A DNA stretch of 64,000 bases. Source: Symbiodinium sp. CCMP2592. Lineage: Eukaryota > Sar > Dinophyceae > Suessiales > Symbiodiniaceae. A model generated the notes under the pieces. It did not search any database and was not told where the DNA came from. It saw only the letters and a program-made list of their open reading frames with translations. The stretch spans positions 411,108 to 475,107 of the forward strand of contig CAJNDT010000990.1 of NCBI GenBank assembly GCA_905221615.1. Reading direction: 5' to 3'. The stretch's first letter is position 1. Every line of letters starts with the position of its first letter. A program made the translations under genes and the position numbers. Positions 15,801-24,232 of this stretch are shown piece after piece.

Positions 15801-17751
15801 CCCTTAATAAGGACCCCTAGGTATATACCCTTAATATGGATTTTATATACCGATTATATGGTCATTATATGGTCCATTATAGGGTAGGGGTCCCCATTAA
15901 GGGTCCCTCCTTTTCCCCTTTGATTGTGTAGTGAACCCCAGAAAATTGGAGCATGGATTTAGGATGATCAGTGCTGGGATTCCCTCTACTTTACCTCAGG
16001 GGCATGAGGATACTCATGTTCCAACTTTCGGGGTTCTACTGTAGGGACTTAGGAATGCTTAGACAAAGGTCTTTGCTAAGGTTCCTTTCAGGGGCATGTT
16101 TGTGTTATCCTCGTATGTTATATCTATACACAGACAAGAACCTACTATGTGCAGATGAGAATCCTGAGTATCAGACCGTTGGTACGGGTGTGGGTTTTCA
16201 GGTCACGGGTTTAGGTTTTCTAAAAGCCTTGCGGGATATAGGCAATATTTTCACGATTGCTTGAGGCTTTCAAGGGGAGCGCAAAGCCGTGCGGGACATT
16301 TGGGGCTCGACACCGACACGTGGGAAAACGAGATGCGGGATACGGGCCGACATGCCGAACAGAGGATTCGCACCCAGGTGGAGGTCCACTTTCATTATGG
16401 TACACCCTAGCGGTGTGCACTCGTGGCAGTCGTATCTTGTAGTGCGTAGGCTGTTCAACATCGGTGTATTGATGAAAAGGGCCCTTGTTTTTGCCACGCA
16501 CACAACGTTTTGGGCAAGACTTGTCTGGGATATCGAGCAAGTTTCGAGAAGTGATAATAGACTTTCAAAACAGAGGTGCCCGGGGGTGGAGGACTCAGTT
16601 GGGGCATGGCATTAGGGCGTGGCCTCCAGGCATGGAGGACTGGAGGGGGTGGGGCGAGGTGATGCAGACAGATGGGTTTCAGTTCTTTGTGGCGCCCCCT
16701 GTGGGGTCGTTCTTATAAGCATCCCACTATTGAGGATTCTAGAGGAGGGCCCCTTGTTTTTTTTTAGCTTCCACTATACTTCTGGACCCTAAACCGCAAT
16801 TAAACCCTAGACCTTACCCCTAATCCCTAAACGCCCAATTTTCGGGACCTGGGGGCGCAATGACTTCAGATGGATTTGAATGTGTCTGTTGTGTTCTGCC
16901 CGTGATTTAGATTCAGCTATTTAGGGCCCAGTTCAGTTTTTGATTTCAGGGCTCAAGTGGTTTTGGGGTTTCGCCACAGCCTATTACTATGCCTATGCCA
17001 CACATTTATTCTACAGTACCAAGCCAACATTGATATGTACACACCCACAAACATATACGCATACGTGTCCAAGCACTCTTTTAAATTCTAATGGCATTGC
17101 TGCTTACATCCTCCAGAAATTCCAATTGGCTAAGGCTTAAAGTTCGAAAGAAATACGAACCCTAAACCCGAAACCCTATACCCTAAGAAAGTTCGAAAGA
17201 AACCCTATATAACCCTAAACCCCAAAAAAACAAACCGTATACCCTAAGAAGCATCGGCTTTGAAAGTACGCGCCGCCACGGCGCACCTTTAGGGGATTCG
17301 TTCCCAAATCAACCTAGGGGTTTAGGATTTAGGGGTTTAGGGTTTGTGTGGCATACGGTTCTTTTAACACCAACAGAAAGCCCTGAACAATAGAATTTAG
17401 TGGAACTCTTTAGAACCGTTGTAGCACCTGGTGAAGCTCCGACAGAACCCTAGAATGACCCTATAGATTATAGATCTCTGTAGAACTCCCTTCTAGAATC
17501 CCATAAAAACCCTTTAGCTATAGAACCATTATAGATCCCTTCTAGAACCTCATAGCATCCCACAGCACCCTATAGAACCCTCACAAATCGCCATAGACTA
17601 TTACCTACTATAGATCCCTTATAGGTCCCTTTAAGGAACCCTTATGGATCCCTTTAAAGGAACCCCCAACAGCTAAGATTAGACTAGAGCCAAAACCGAA
17701 ATCCTTCGCGACCCTTCGACCCGTTTCCTCGAAAGACGCCGCGGGGCGCTC
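12810..17751 (-). CDS. Hypothetical multi-exon gene M2, minus strand, phase-consistent chain of 9 exons
   Basis: Best-supported long gene model of the window; product not recognised. Exons in order: 17704-17751, 15708-15774, 15345-15443, 15122-15208, 14584-14684, 14081-14129, 13380-13467, 13061-13138, about 12810-12885. Most acceptors read AG|G (TTACAG|GAGCGC, TACAAG|GAGGCT, GTTGAG|GGTGC, CGTAG|GAGCTG, TTGAG|GCCACT, GTTCAG|GTTCTG). Donors are GT or GC (GGACAG|GTTTTT, GGGAATG|GTATTG, CTTGG|GTAACG, CTCCAG|GCGTAG, GCAGG|GTTTAG), with one GA (GCGAAG|GATTTC). All eight junctions keep one frame, about 230 residues. The protein is basic and hydrophilic (REKPEKRNSPPKSSSR, PPARLEILLARLKHIL, GPGQIRRRVIYSKLPG). 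Introns hold J, F, E and B elements. Plus-strand exons of P3 lie in its introns. It probably continues to a stop at 8765 and may extend upstream. Confidence 0.5.
12935..13055. repeat. Family B palindromic element, copy 1
   Basis: ACTTGGAAGGGCAGGGGACT at the left and its complement TCCCCTGCCCTTCCAAG at the right, with GTAAGTAGG and CCTACTTAC arms inside. About 120 bp. It abuts the 3' end of the 13061-13138 exon, six bases from the splice donor. Confidence 0.85.
13470..13740. repeat. Family G fragments with ATCCCTTT blocks
   Basis: Three partial family G ends (CCTTAATAATTAGAATAAGG at about 13478, a second at 13565, and a longer one at 13645-13738) separated by TATAAGGGATCTATAAGGG blocks. Confidence 0.5.
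13884..14012. repeat. Family F palindromic element, copy 1
   Basis: CAAAGGGGAAAAGGAGGGAC at the left, inverted GTCCCTCCTTTTCCCCTTGG at the right, and an AT-rich TATATGATAGGTATATA centre. Copies at 15783-15922 and 31584-31714. Confidence 0.85.
14130..14460. other. Gap 14.13-14.46 kb: GGGTACTGTGCTTTACTGTA repeats
   Basis: Three to four degenerate direct repeats of a GAATAGGGTACTGGGCTTTA-like unit (14155-14300), then CCCTAAA patches. No gene. Confidence 0.5.
14463..14563. repeat. Single-copy palindrome R
   Basis: CTAACCAATGGTTTTGGGG at the left and ATACCATTGGTTAG at the right; the phrase CTGGCTCTTTAGCTCC occurs twice inside. MITE-like hairpin potential, one copy seen. Confidence 0.5.
14700..14850. 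repeat. TTTAGGG-type patch
   Basis: About 150 bp of GGGTTTAGGG, TTTAGGGC and GGTTTTAGGG units. Confidence 0.8.
14946..16718 (+). CDS. Hypothetical gene P3, last three exons, plus strand
   Basis: Product not recognised. Exon 14946-15053: acceptor TTACAG|CAAG, a Cys/Trp-containing frame (RWDFGCRKPC, DESCCGRF), donor AACAG|GTTTGA. Exon 16275-16399: acceptor TCAAG|GGGAGC, an acidic and His-rich frame (TDTWENEMRDTGRHAEQR), donor TTATG|GTACAC. Exon 16519-16718: acceptor GGCAAG|AC, about 66 residues ending in FQFFVAPPVGSFL and stop TAA at 16716-16718. Both junctions are in phase. Its first intron (15054-16274) contains three predicted M2 exons on the opposite strand, plus J, F and E elements. Upstream exons were not identified. 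Confidence 0.5.
15559..15678. repeat. Family J element, copy 2
   Basis: AGACTAGACC..AAGAGTAACCTAGG at the left and GGCCTACTCTGGGTCCTAGG at the right are inverted; the body carries AAAAAGGGTGCCCTTTTTGG. Lies in a predicted M2 intron. Confidence 0.65.
15783..15922. repeat. Family F palindromic element, copy 2
   Basis: AAGGGTAAAAGGAGGGACCC..inverted..GGGTCCCTCCTTTTCCCC with a TATATACC centre. Sits just upstream of the M2 exon 15708-15774. Confidence 0.85.
15928..16042. repeat. Family E element, copy 1
   Basis: TAGTGAACCCCAGAAAATTGG at the left (in part) and CCAACTTTCGGGGTTCTACT at the right form an inverted repeat; the centre carries GCTGGGATTCCCT. Both ends are close to GT and TAG dinucleotides. 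Confidence 0.65.
16940..17140 (+). other. Open frame with unclear status
   Basis: A 66-codon plus-strand frame after acceptor TTTCAG|GGCTC, rich in Tyr, Trp and His, ending ILQKFQLAKA and a stop. Could be a terminal exon; no partner exon is evident. Confidence 0.25.
17330..17700. other. Gap 17.3-17.7 kb: TAGAACCC/ATAGATCCC blocks
   Basis: Repeated TATAGAACCC, CTATAGATCCC and TTTAAAGGAACCC phrases, low-order diverged repeats. No gene. A possible minus-strand exon with an AAAG|GTGCGC acceptor lies at about 17240-17292. Confidence 0.4.
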
Positions 17752-17762
17752 CTGTAAGGGGT

Positions 17763-17978
17763 TACTTGGAGGTTCATGGGCAGTTATTATAAGGGGTCCT
17801 TTAAGGGTCACTTTACAGGGATCTATAGGGATTATATTAAGGGTATAGGGTTTAGGGCCTACTTGGAGGTTCATGGGTAGTTATAAGTGGGGTTATATGT
17901 CCCCTAATATGGGTTTTATGTATAGTTGTATACCCTATTTATAACCCTACTTGTAACTACCCATGAACCTCCAAGTAG
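17763..17978. repeat. B' composite unit, copy 1
   Basis: A half element (TACTTGGAGGTTCATGGG..GTTATTATAAGGGGTCC) followed by the full B' palindrome 17858-17978 (TACTTGGAGGTTCATGGG to CCCATGAACCTCCAAGTA). The same half-plus-full order is found at 62390-62566. Confidence 0.8.
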
Positions 17979-18169
17979 GGTTTAAGGTCCAAAGGCGTGA
18001 GTGAGAATGGGGTTCCTTCCTGGGTTATGCTACAAGAGTTTCATGGTTGTACCAGTGCTTCAATGCATTAGGCCATCATTAGGCTCGAGTTGCCAAGTGA
18101 TACTTCTTGCTCGCGGTTCAGGACTTAGGTTTGGGGTGTATTGCTTTGGGTTTAGGTTTTGGGAGATGA

Positions 18170-18300
18170 CAAGAATCTTACTGCAGTTAGTACTGAGTCA
18201 TACAGCACGCAGCAGTTTGTGTAGGCGACTCCAGGACAGCGTGGCGAAATAGAGTCATATCAGTGGGCAACTGAGCAACAGTCTGCATCCCTTTAATGGG
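18170..18300. other. Coding-like island, strand unresolved
   Basis: Minus: acceptor TGCTCAG|TTGCCC, frame with TLFRHAVLESPTQTAACC, donor CTCA|GTACTA. Plus: frames ending RRLQDSVAK or GEIESYQWATEQQSASL before stops. Minus has the better splice signals, but both are possible. Confidence 0.3.
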
Positions 18301-18348
18301 GCCCTTGTGGTTATTAAATGGTGGGCATTTTTGGATATGGTAATAGAG

Positions 18349-18447
18349 GGGAGTTTCCGAAATTAGGGGTACCTTATCTTGGAGACCTTATAATAAGGAT
18401 CCTACTATTTAGGGCAGCTTCTTAGGGTCCCCGTTTTCGGAAACTCC
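18349..18447. repeat. Family D palindromic element, copy 1
   Basis: GGGAGTTTCCGAAATTAGGG at the left, inverted CCCCGTTTTCGGAAACTCCC at the right, with TTATAATAAGGATCCTACTA in the centre. Other copies: 21850-21952, 42490-42901 (split), 49556-49655. Confidence 0.8.
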
Positions 18448-18685
18448 CAGAGGGTAGTCGGTAGCTTTGAGCAAATGGAATCGTGAGCGTATGCGGCCTC
18501 ACAGCAAGAACCTGGGCCAGACCAGGCTGCATACACGACAACCCAAACCCCAAACCGCCGGCCCCCACCCTAAACCCGAAACCCAAAACGCTAAACCCCA
18601 AACCCCTCGGCCAAGAATCCCGGAAGCCTAAACACGCTAAACCCCAAACCGCAAACCCCACAACCCTCGATCCTCGAAGCCTAAA

Positions 18686-18797
18686 CCCAGAGAGCCCAAT
18701 ACCGCTTAACTAAGGAATATACCTTAAATCATTAGGGGCTTCATATTATGATTTAAGCTATGTATTCCTTAATTAAGGGATACTATATAGGCTCTCC
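18686..18797. repeat. Family A palindromic element, copy
   Basis: CCCAGAGAGCCCAATACC at the left, right end worn to ACTATATAGGCTCTCC. The preserved centre has AAATCATTAGGGGCTTCATA. Confidence 0.75.
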
Positions 18798-19077
18798 TGA
18801 ACCGCAAAACCCGCAACCCTAAACCACCTGGACCGAGATTCGAGTTCGGAGATTCGGAGCCAGAGGCTCTTGGGCTTAAGACCTACTTACACCGTAGGTT
18901 CCCGCCCCTGAAGGGGTCTTATGAGGGGTCCTTTAAGGGATCTTATGAGAATTTCTTTTAAGGGATCTTAGAAGGATTCCTTTACGGGGTTCAAGTCTCT
19001 CTTTGAACTCCTTTTGTCCGGAGGTGTTAGGGTTTGGGGCTTAGACCATCGTTTTGTCATCCATTTTTTGTACAGAG

Positions 19078-19120
19078 GTCCCTGGGCTTCTAGCGGAGCG
19101 ATGTTCTGTTGTGACTTGTG
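19078..19120 (+). other. Possible small exon, plus strand
   Basis: Acceptor ACAGAG|GTCCCT, 14 open codons, donor TTGTG|GTGAGC. Short, hence uncertain; the opposite strand is also open. Confidence 0.3.
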
Positions 19121-19182
19121 GTGAGCTTTCTCGGTACAGCAGAGCAAACTCCGGACAAAGCTAACACCGCAAACCCTAAGTT

Positions 19183-19326
19183 ACTCTTAAACCCTGAACC
19201 TGAAACCATAAACTCAGCCCTATAGCCCGGTACTCTAGACCCTGAATCTGAACCCAACACTCTTAAACCCTGAACCTGAAACCATAAACTCAGCCCTATA
19301 GCCAAGTACTCTAGACCCTGAATCTG
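19183..19326. repeat. Tandem duplication, about 76-bp unit, two copies
   Basis: Two near-identical copies starting ACTCTTAAACCCTGAACC at 19183 and 19259, including AACTCAGCCCTATAGCC. Recent local duplication built on CCCTAAA-type sequence. Confidence 0.85.
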
Positions 19327-19444
19327 ATCCCTGCCTTAACCTGCCAAAACCTATTAAAAAAAAAGTAGGGCCCCTATAAATTTCATATTCGGGCTTACAA
19401 TAAGAACCTACAATAAGGTAGGGTTTGGTAGGTTAAGGTACATC

Positions 19445-20862
19445 CTAAAATAGCCAAGCGGAGGGCCTTGGTCTCTCCGGGCTGCTGCCGCTGCTGCGGC
19501 TTTTGAAGAATGCAATGAAGATGAAACCTTGGGATCACAGCGGTCATACGGTTGATGATATAAATGTAAATAGATCCTGCATTACGCATTATGATAAGGA
19601 CTATACCATAGTTCTCATAGTCTAGGGTCCTTCAAATAGTGCTGGATTTATATTCTCAACCGTGCGGATAAAGAAGGCGACACTCGTGCCGTGCCAAACG
19701 TTCAAAACAGGGAAAACATACCGATACCTCCAAGAACTCTCGAAAAGTCGGTCATGAGGTCAATGCATGATATGGCAGGCCAAGCAATAGAGGTCGCAAT
19801 CGCAGTGCTTCTGGCAATACGAGTCAGGATAACCGTAGACTGATAACGGTTACGGCTTCGGCACCGCTTCCCTATGTCGTTCCAGTGCAGCATACCCCAA
19901 CCCGCGCTGCAGCAACGCAGCCTAAAAGATTGACAATGTTGTTCCTTCCGGTTCCTTGTCATATTCGTACTGTAACATAGCCAAATACTCTGTTCTAAAT
20001 GTCGAGGTCCTTATGGTAGACCCGAAAAAGTTGGAAACCGGATTAAGGCCAAATAGTGCTGGGATTCCCTATACATTACTCTTCAGGGTTGAGGCTACTG
20101 GGCTTCCAACTTTTCGGCTTCTACTGTATGTTGATTGAGTGCCACACCATCTGGAGCCTCTCTACCTGTGGGGTTTGGGGCTCACGGAAACCCCGAACAC
20201 GACCCCCTGCACCTGAAAGGCCATAACTCTTATAGCAGCTAGAAGACGGCTTTGGGGTATCTTCTACAACAAACTTGCAGGCTATAAGAGATACTACTAT
20301 CATGTTGGGAACATTTTTTAATGCTATGTATTACGATTCCGATCCCCATATTCTGCCATGAATATTGCCAGGACACAGGTCGTCTGCAGCGACACACTCC
20401 TCTGCTTGCCGTTTTGCAGGACTGTCGTTGCAGCTTTTGCGATTTAGAGGATCGTGTTTTGGGTTTAGGAGGTGTGCGAACCCTAAACCCCAGCTCCTGA
20501 ACCCTAAACCCTGAACCCTAAACCGTGGTGTGCGAGGACGGCAAAGGTGTCTGAGCTCCGGGGTATAGAAGCGTGTGGGTGGTTAAGGTTTGCAACATGC
20601 AGGAGTGCCCTGAGCTGCCACAAACCCTCAAGCTACACCACATAAACCCAACCCTGAAACCCCAAATCAAACAAATTCTACATCAGCAAAAGCATGAAGC
20701 CCCTCAACCCTACCGCAAATCTTTAAACCCTCGTCCCGAAAGCAAAACCACTATGCCCTGAGCCCCCCCCTTTCCCCGCCCGCAAAAACGCACTCAGCCA
20801 GGTGACTACGGGCGACTTCATGACGGCGTCCATCTCCTCCTGTGCCGCGCTTGAAGCCGTGT
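19445..20862 (-). CDS. Hypothetical membrane protein gene M3, minus strand, eight exons in phase, 3' end present
   Basis: Product not recognised. Exons: 20810-20862, 20524-20614, 20357-20421, 20213-20273, 20125-20165, 19854-19921, 19728-19810, 19445-19527 with stop TAG at 19445-19447. Signals include GTGGCAG|CTCAGG, CACCACG|GTTTAG, ATTCATG|GCAGAA (GC donor), CTTTCAG|GTGCAG, CCCACAG|GTAGAG, CTTTTAG|GCTGCG, AAGCC|GTAACC, GGAG|GTATCGG and CCAAG|GTTTCA. All seven junctions keep one frame, about 170 residues. Hydrophobic stretches are TTCVLAIFMFVV (created by a splice), IATSIAWPAISCI and GFIFIAFF, followed by a basic Ser/Pro-rich tail, so a membrane protein is inferred. The donor at 20124 falls at the end of a family E element and the acceptor at 20863 at a truncated B' element. 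A C element lies in the last intron. The 43-bp intron 19811-19853 is short and could instead be read through. Confidence 0.55.
19547..19664. repeat. Family C palindromic element, copy 1
   Basis: TACGGTTGATGATATAAATG at the left, inverted TTTATATTCTCAACCGTG at the right. Lies within the last intron of M3. The family has TA next to both ends, as expected of TA target duplication. Confidence 0.8.
20016..20127. repeat. Family E element, copy 2
   Basis: GTAGACCCGAAAAAGTTGG at the left, inverted CCAACTTTTCGGCTTCTAC at the right, centre GTGCTGGGATTCCCTATAC. On the minus strand the element begins GTAGAAG exactly at a predicted M3 splice donor. Confidence 0.75.
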
Positions 20863-20866
20863 CTGC

Positions 20867-20934
20867 ATGGGTAGTTAGTATAGTTCCATACTTATAACCT
20901 TACTTATAACTACCAATGAACCTCCAAGTAGGGA
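20867..20934. repeat. Truncated B' element
   Basis: Only the ACTACCAATGAACCTCCAAG end and part of the arm remain. On the minus strand the broken side reads ACTACCCATGCAG|ACACGG, giving the acceptor of an M3 exon. Confidence 0.6.
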
Positions 20935-20998
20935 CTTGCGTTTGGGGCTTCTGTGAAAGCAGCAGTAGTAGGAGCAACAGGAATTGTAGCAGTAGTAG

Positions 20999-21165
20999 GA
21001 GGAGCCGGGGGAGAGATTGCCTGGGGTAAACAAGAAACCCCCTTGCGAGATTTCCGGCTTTAGGCCCGAGGCGAGCCGCAAATTGAAGGGTGATGCCTCG
21101 ACCCACAGTCCCTAGTCCCCCTAGCCGGCGGCACAAAGTCTGTCCAAGTTGGGACCGCTCCTTGA
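20999..21165 (-). other. Coding-like region upstream of M3, minus strand
   Basis: Open minus-strand frame with acceptors TTCAAG|GAGCGG and GTCGAG|GCATCA, including LGQTLCRRL and ITLQFAARLGPK. May be the first M3 exons, since an M4 stop lies just upstream at 21361. The poly-Leu part that follows is simple sequence. Confidence 0.35.
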
Positions 21166-21281
21166 ATCCCAAAGACTTGTCACACTCACGATTTTAGCAC
21201 GAATGATCCCAAACAAATATAAACGTACCAGCATACGAGCAGGAATGAGAATCATTATTTACGTTGATATGTGCACATATA

Positions 21282-21288
21282 AAGAGAG

Positions 21289-21345
<57 letters not shown>

Positions 21346-21347
21346 GA
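21282..21347. repeat. GA dinucleotide microsatellite
   Basis: About 60 bp of GAGAGA. Confidence 0.95.
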
Positions 21348-21360
21348 ACCGTACAGAACC

Positions 21361-22062
21361 TCAAAGCCTCCGCATTGCAACACTCGTTGTGAAACTTTCT
21401 GTCGTTATTTCAATCCGACCAAGCAAAAACTCTGAAAGTTGGTTTAGGCTCTTAGAGTCGAGGGGGTTCAGGCTTCGAATTCTGGGGCTGGGCGTTGTAG
21501 TGTTAGGGTGTAGGCTTTCAGGCGTTGCCACGAGATGCTGTATGGTGCTTTGGGATTTACGGCACATGGCTCAAGCCCCAAATCCTCCACCTTGTATTAT
21601 TATTCCAAGCCCTACAACCTCAACCCGTAAACCCAGACACCAAAACCCCAAGCCCCTAAACCCTAGACCCCTAAATCTCTAAAGCCCTAACTCAACCTCG
21701 AAATCACTAACCTCGAAACACTCTGACCCCTGAGCCCGCCTTAACAATGATTAGAACAAGGTTTTGGGCCTTATAGTATCATTATAATAAAGGAGCCCTA
21801 AGCCCAAGGCCCTAAAGAATAATGTTGGTAAATACTTCGGCTTCTATATGGGAGTTTCCGAAAATAGGGGACCTTAAAATAGTAGCCTAAATGGTAGGAT
21901 GCTCATTTCCAGGACCCCCCCAAAAAAGGCATTCCTAATGTTCGGAAACCCCATATTACTTCAACAATCAACTCCTGGAAGGCCGTGGGCCCGCCCATGT
22001 TCCAGAGGAGTGCTGCAAGGAAGGACACGCGATAGTGCCAAGCCTGGTACGTAGTGTCAGGC
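21361..22062 (-). CDS. Hypothetical gene M4, minus strand, 3' part
   Basis: Not recognised. Exon 21960-22062: acceptor CTGGAG|GCCTGA, 34 open codons with AWHYRVSFLAALLWNMGG and a hydrophobic stretch, donor GTTGAA|GTAATA. Terminal exon 21361-21431: acceptor ACTTTCAG|AGTTTT, 22 residues (GRIEITTESFTTSVAMRRL) and stop TGA. A middle exon at about 21515-21570 (acceptor TTGAG|CCATGT, AVNPKAPYSISWQRLK) fits the first junction but its donor is unclear. The donor at 21960 is a few bases from the end of the D element 21850-21952. Confidence 0.45.
21741..21835. repeat. Family G element, copy (diverged)
   Basis: GCCTTAACAATGATTAGAAC at the left, a central ATCATTATAATAAAGG, and a worn right end. Confidence 0.5.
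21850..21952. repeat. Family D palindromic element, copy 2
   Basis: GGGAGTTTCCGAAAATAGGG at the left and inverted CCTAATGTTCGGAAACCCC at the right. Confidence 0.75.
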
Positions 22063-22128
22063 CTCCAGGGTTCGGATAGCCACGGTTTGGGGTTTAGGGC
22101 GTTTTGGGGTGTAGGGCTTTTCTCCAAG

Positions 22129-22308
22129 TGCAGCTCCAACGCAATACTAAAAGAGGCCGGTATCGACCAGGAGGCGTACAGAGCAGCTTACGGCCCGATA
22201 CGACCGCGGTTTGGCACTTTAGGTCTAGGATGCAGAAGGGGAGGTATGCGCAGTGCAACTAGTTGGAGTGAACTCTCCTTGGAAAATGTCCAAGTATGTC
22301 AATGTTGA
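22129..22308 (+). CDS. Hypothetical terminal exon P4, plus strand
   Basis: Acceptor with pyrimidines TTCTCCAAG|TGC, an open frame of 59 codons (KEAGIDQEAYRAAYGPIRP then SWSELSLENVQVCQC) and stop TGA at 22306-22308. The minus strand is also open over part of this region, so the call is tentative. Confidence 0.4.
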   Translation, partial: CSSNAILKEAGIDQEAYRAAYGPIRPRFGTLGLGCRRGGMRSATSWSELSLENVQVCQC

Positions 22309-22489
22309 CGGATCTGAATCGGATATTTGCGGCCCTAAACGCTGAACACCAAACCGTAACGGGCCCTGAACCCTAATCCCGAGACGCTAAGCGGCCCCAA
22401 ACCTCAACCCAAACTTTGATGGTCCAACACCGACATCATGGCCTCAAAACTCACTAGATTCTGCACGGCTAAGCTCTGACATTCGTATT

Positions 22490-22730
22490 GCTGCTATTAT
22501 CAAATATTATTCTGATCATCACGATTATTATGATGATTATGATTACTATGATTAGTTCTATTACTACAATCACTCTTGCTCTTATATAATCTTTTTTGAA
22601 GCCCCAGACTGAGAACTGAAGAAAGGCTCACCAAATTGGGCTTCAGAACTGTCTCTTTTAAAAAACATATTCATAATAATGGTAATAACAATAATAGTAT
22701 TAGCAATAATGGCACCAAAGTAGGGCATAG
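22490..22730. other. AT-rich simple sequence and unique gap
   Basis: ATTATTATGATGATTATGATT and AATAATGGTAATAAC tracts. A small minus-strand exon candidate lies at 22421-22480 (acceptor TGTCAG|AGCTTA, donor CATCAAA|GTTTGG). Confidence 0.4.
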
Positions 22731-22879
22731 GGCTTTTAGCTTCGGTTTGGGGTCGGTTTAGGGTTTGGGGCTTGGTGTTTGTGTGTAGCGGTTGTGAGGC
22801 AGAGTCATCATACTAGCAACATCTAGCCGCAACATACAATTTCACTGATAGGGGGTTTCGGAAGCAAAAGCAGTATACC

Positions 22880-23282
22880 ACAGCAGCAAACATTAGCAAG
22901 GATCGTAAAAGAACAACTTTCTGCTGCCAGCCTGAACGTGCACAGCTCCTGGATATGGCGGCGCTGGTCGTCGCCTGCCGTGGGCGTGGTGTCACCGGCA
23001 CTACTGCAGCTGCAAGCTCTAGTCCCTCAAAACAGGAAATTGCGGCCTCTTTGGCGCAGGGTTGAGCACTTAGGGCTTGTTTCAGGCTGTCTTGGTGATA
23101 AATGCGCCTGTGGCCTTGGATGTATGTTTACAGGGCCCTTAGTTTCGGAAACTCATTTCCTTCAATGGGAACCTGAAGAATTGCATGCGTATGTTAAGGT
23201 ACCCTATTTTCCGATGTGTCATAATCTTTCAGTTACTATCAGTTTTCTCATCCTGGGTCCTTCTGGATCTTCCAGACAGTAG
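22880..23282 (+). CDS. Hypothetical coding region P5, plus strand
   Basis: Two competing plus-strand readings. One frame is open for about 130 codons from 22894 to 23282 (NVHSSWIWRRWSSP, then CLGDKCACGLGCMF). Another, 22897-23060, is very protein-like (DRKRTTFCCQPERAQLLDMA), ends at donor CAGG|GTTGAG, and would join the first frame in phase across a 25-base GT...AG segment (23061-23085). Not recognised. The right part contains a decayed family D end, which argues that not all of it is exon. Confidence 0.4.
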
Positions 23283-23338
23283 AGCCACTTCCGACAAAGG
23301 ATGACAGTGAACCCTTGCAGCCTGCGGGCCCTGTGAGC
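23253..23338 (-). CDS. Hypothetical exon M5, minus strand
   Basis: Acceptor TGTGCAG|GCTCAC, 28 open codons containing LQGFTVILCRKWLYCLED, possible GA-type donor CCCAG|GATGAG. No neighbouring exon was assigned. Confidence 0.45.
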
Positions 23339-23595
23339 CTGCACAGCAGAACCGAACTTTTTTGGGGTTTTGGGTTTAGGGTTTAGGATCCGAAACCTCA
23401 CACCCTTGCCCGGTTTAGGGTTCAGGGCTTTGCGTTTAGGGGTTTTGGGGCTGTTCCCCTAGGCCCAACCTGGAACCCCATTTCTAGACGCTCCATCTAC
23501 CCTGTGTTTTGTATATACCCTTTTTACCTACTATTTGGGGCCATAAACCCCTAATTAAGGGGACAAAGAGGGTCCTGGGTTTGGAGTTTTGGGAT

Positions 23596-23757
23596 TATGT
23601 TCCCTGCAAGTCCTCGGGATAGGATGCGGCCCAACAGCCCGCCGAAGGACGCGAACCTTGAAGACAGGCTTTGGGTTCAGGGGTTTACAACGGGTTGGGT
23701 GTGGGGACGAAAAAGAATACGAACACCGATTGTTCCGACTTCGATGCAAGTGCTTTA
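23596..23757 (+). CDS. Small ORF or exon, about 53 codons, plus strand
   Basis: Begins ATGTTCCCTGC and runs to TAA at 23755-23757; Pro/Arg-rich with ANLEDRLWVQGFTTGWVWGR. A minus-strand exon candidate overlaps (acceptor TTCAAG|GTTCGC, SFGGLLGRILSRGLA). Either may be real; no family recognised. Confidence 0.35.
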
Positions 23758-23849
23758 ATGGTTTGGGGAGGCAGGGCATTACTTGGACCCCAAAAGTACG
23801 TAGAGTAAAAGCCCTTTATCGGTGTTGGGGCTTGAGTTTACTTGGGGGA

Positions 23850-23880
23850 GTTTAGGGTTTAGGGTTTAGGGAGATAAAAT
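23850..23880. repeat. TTTAGGG short tract
   Basis: Three to four intact TTTAGGG units. Confidence 0.8.
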
Positions 23881-24232
23881 TCCGTAGCGGCCCCAACATT
23901 TAAACAACTGGATCCGTAGTGTGACGATCTACATGTTAGCCCCTGCCAAGGGGCTGCACGCAGCCGCAGGAGAACCCGCTGCCACGTTCGCCGAGTCTTG
24001 GGTTGCCACAAAAGGCTCCAGGCGGTGCAACGAAACAACGAGTTCATCACACGGTAGCTTTATAAAAGGCAAGATTGGGTTTGGATTTTGGGGGTTATGT
24101 ACAGTTTCATTACCAATGAGAAACCCTACGGAATGACGCTACTACTTGTGGAGGCCCCTGTATTAGATTAGATCACAGGGCCTCCCTGGTAAAATCACAA
24201 AACCGCAAATCCTAACTCCGAATTCTGGATGT

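Noticed and set aside
19454..19542. Plus-strand exon (QAEGLGLSGLL frame)
   Set aside because: The same DNA reads in phase as the terminal M3 exon on the minus strand, with AG|G acceptor, hydrophobic continuity and a stop; the plus reading has no partner.
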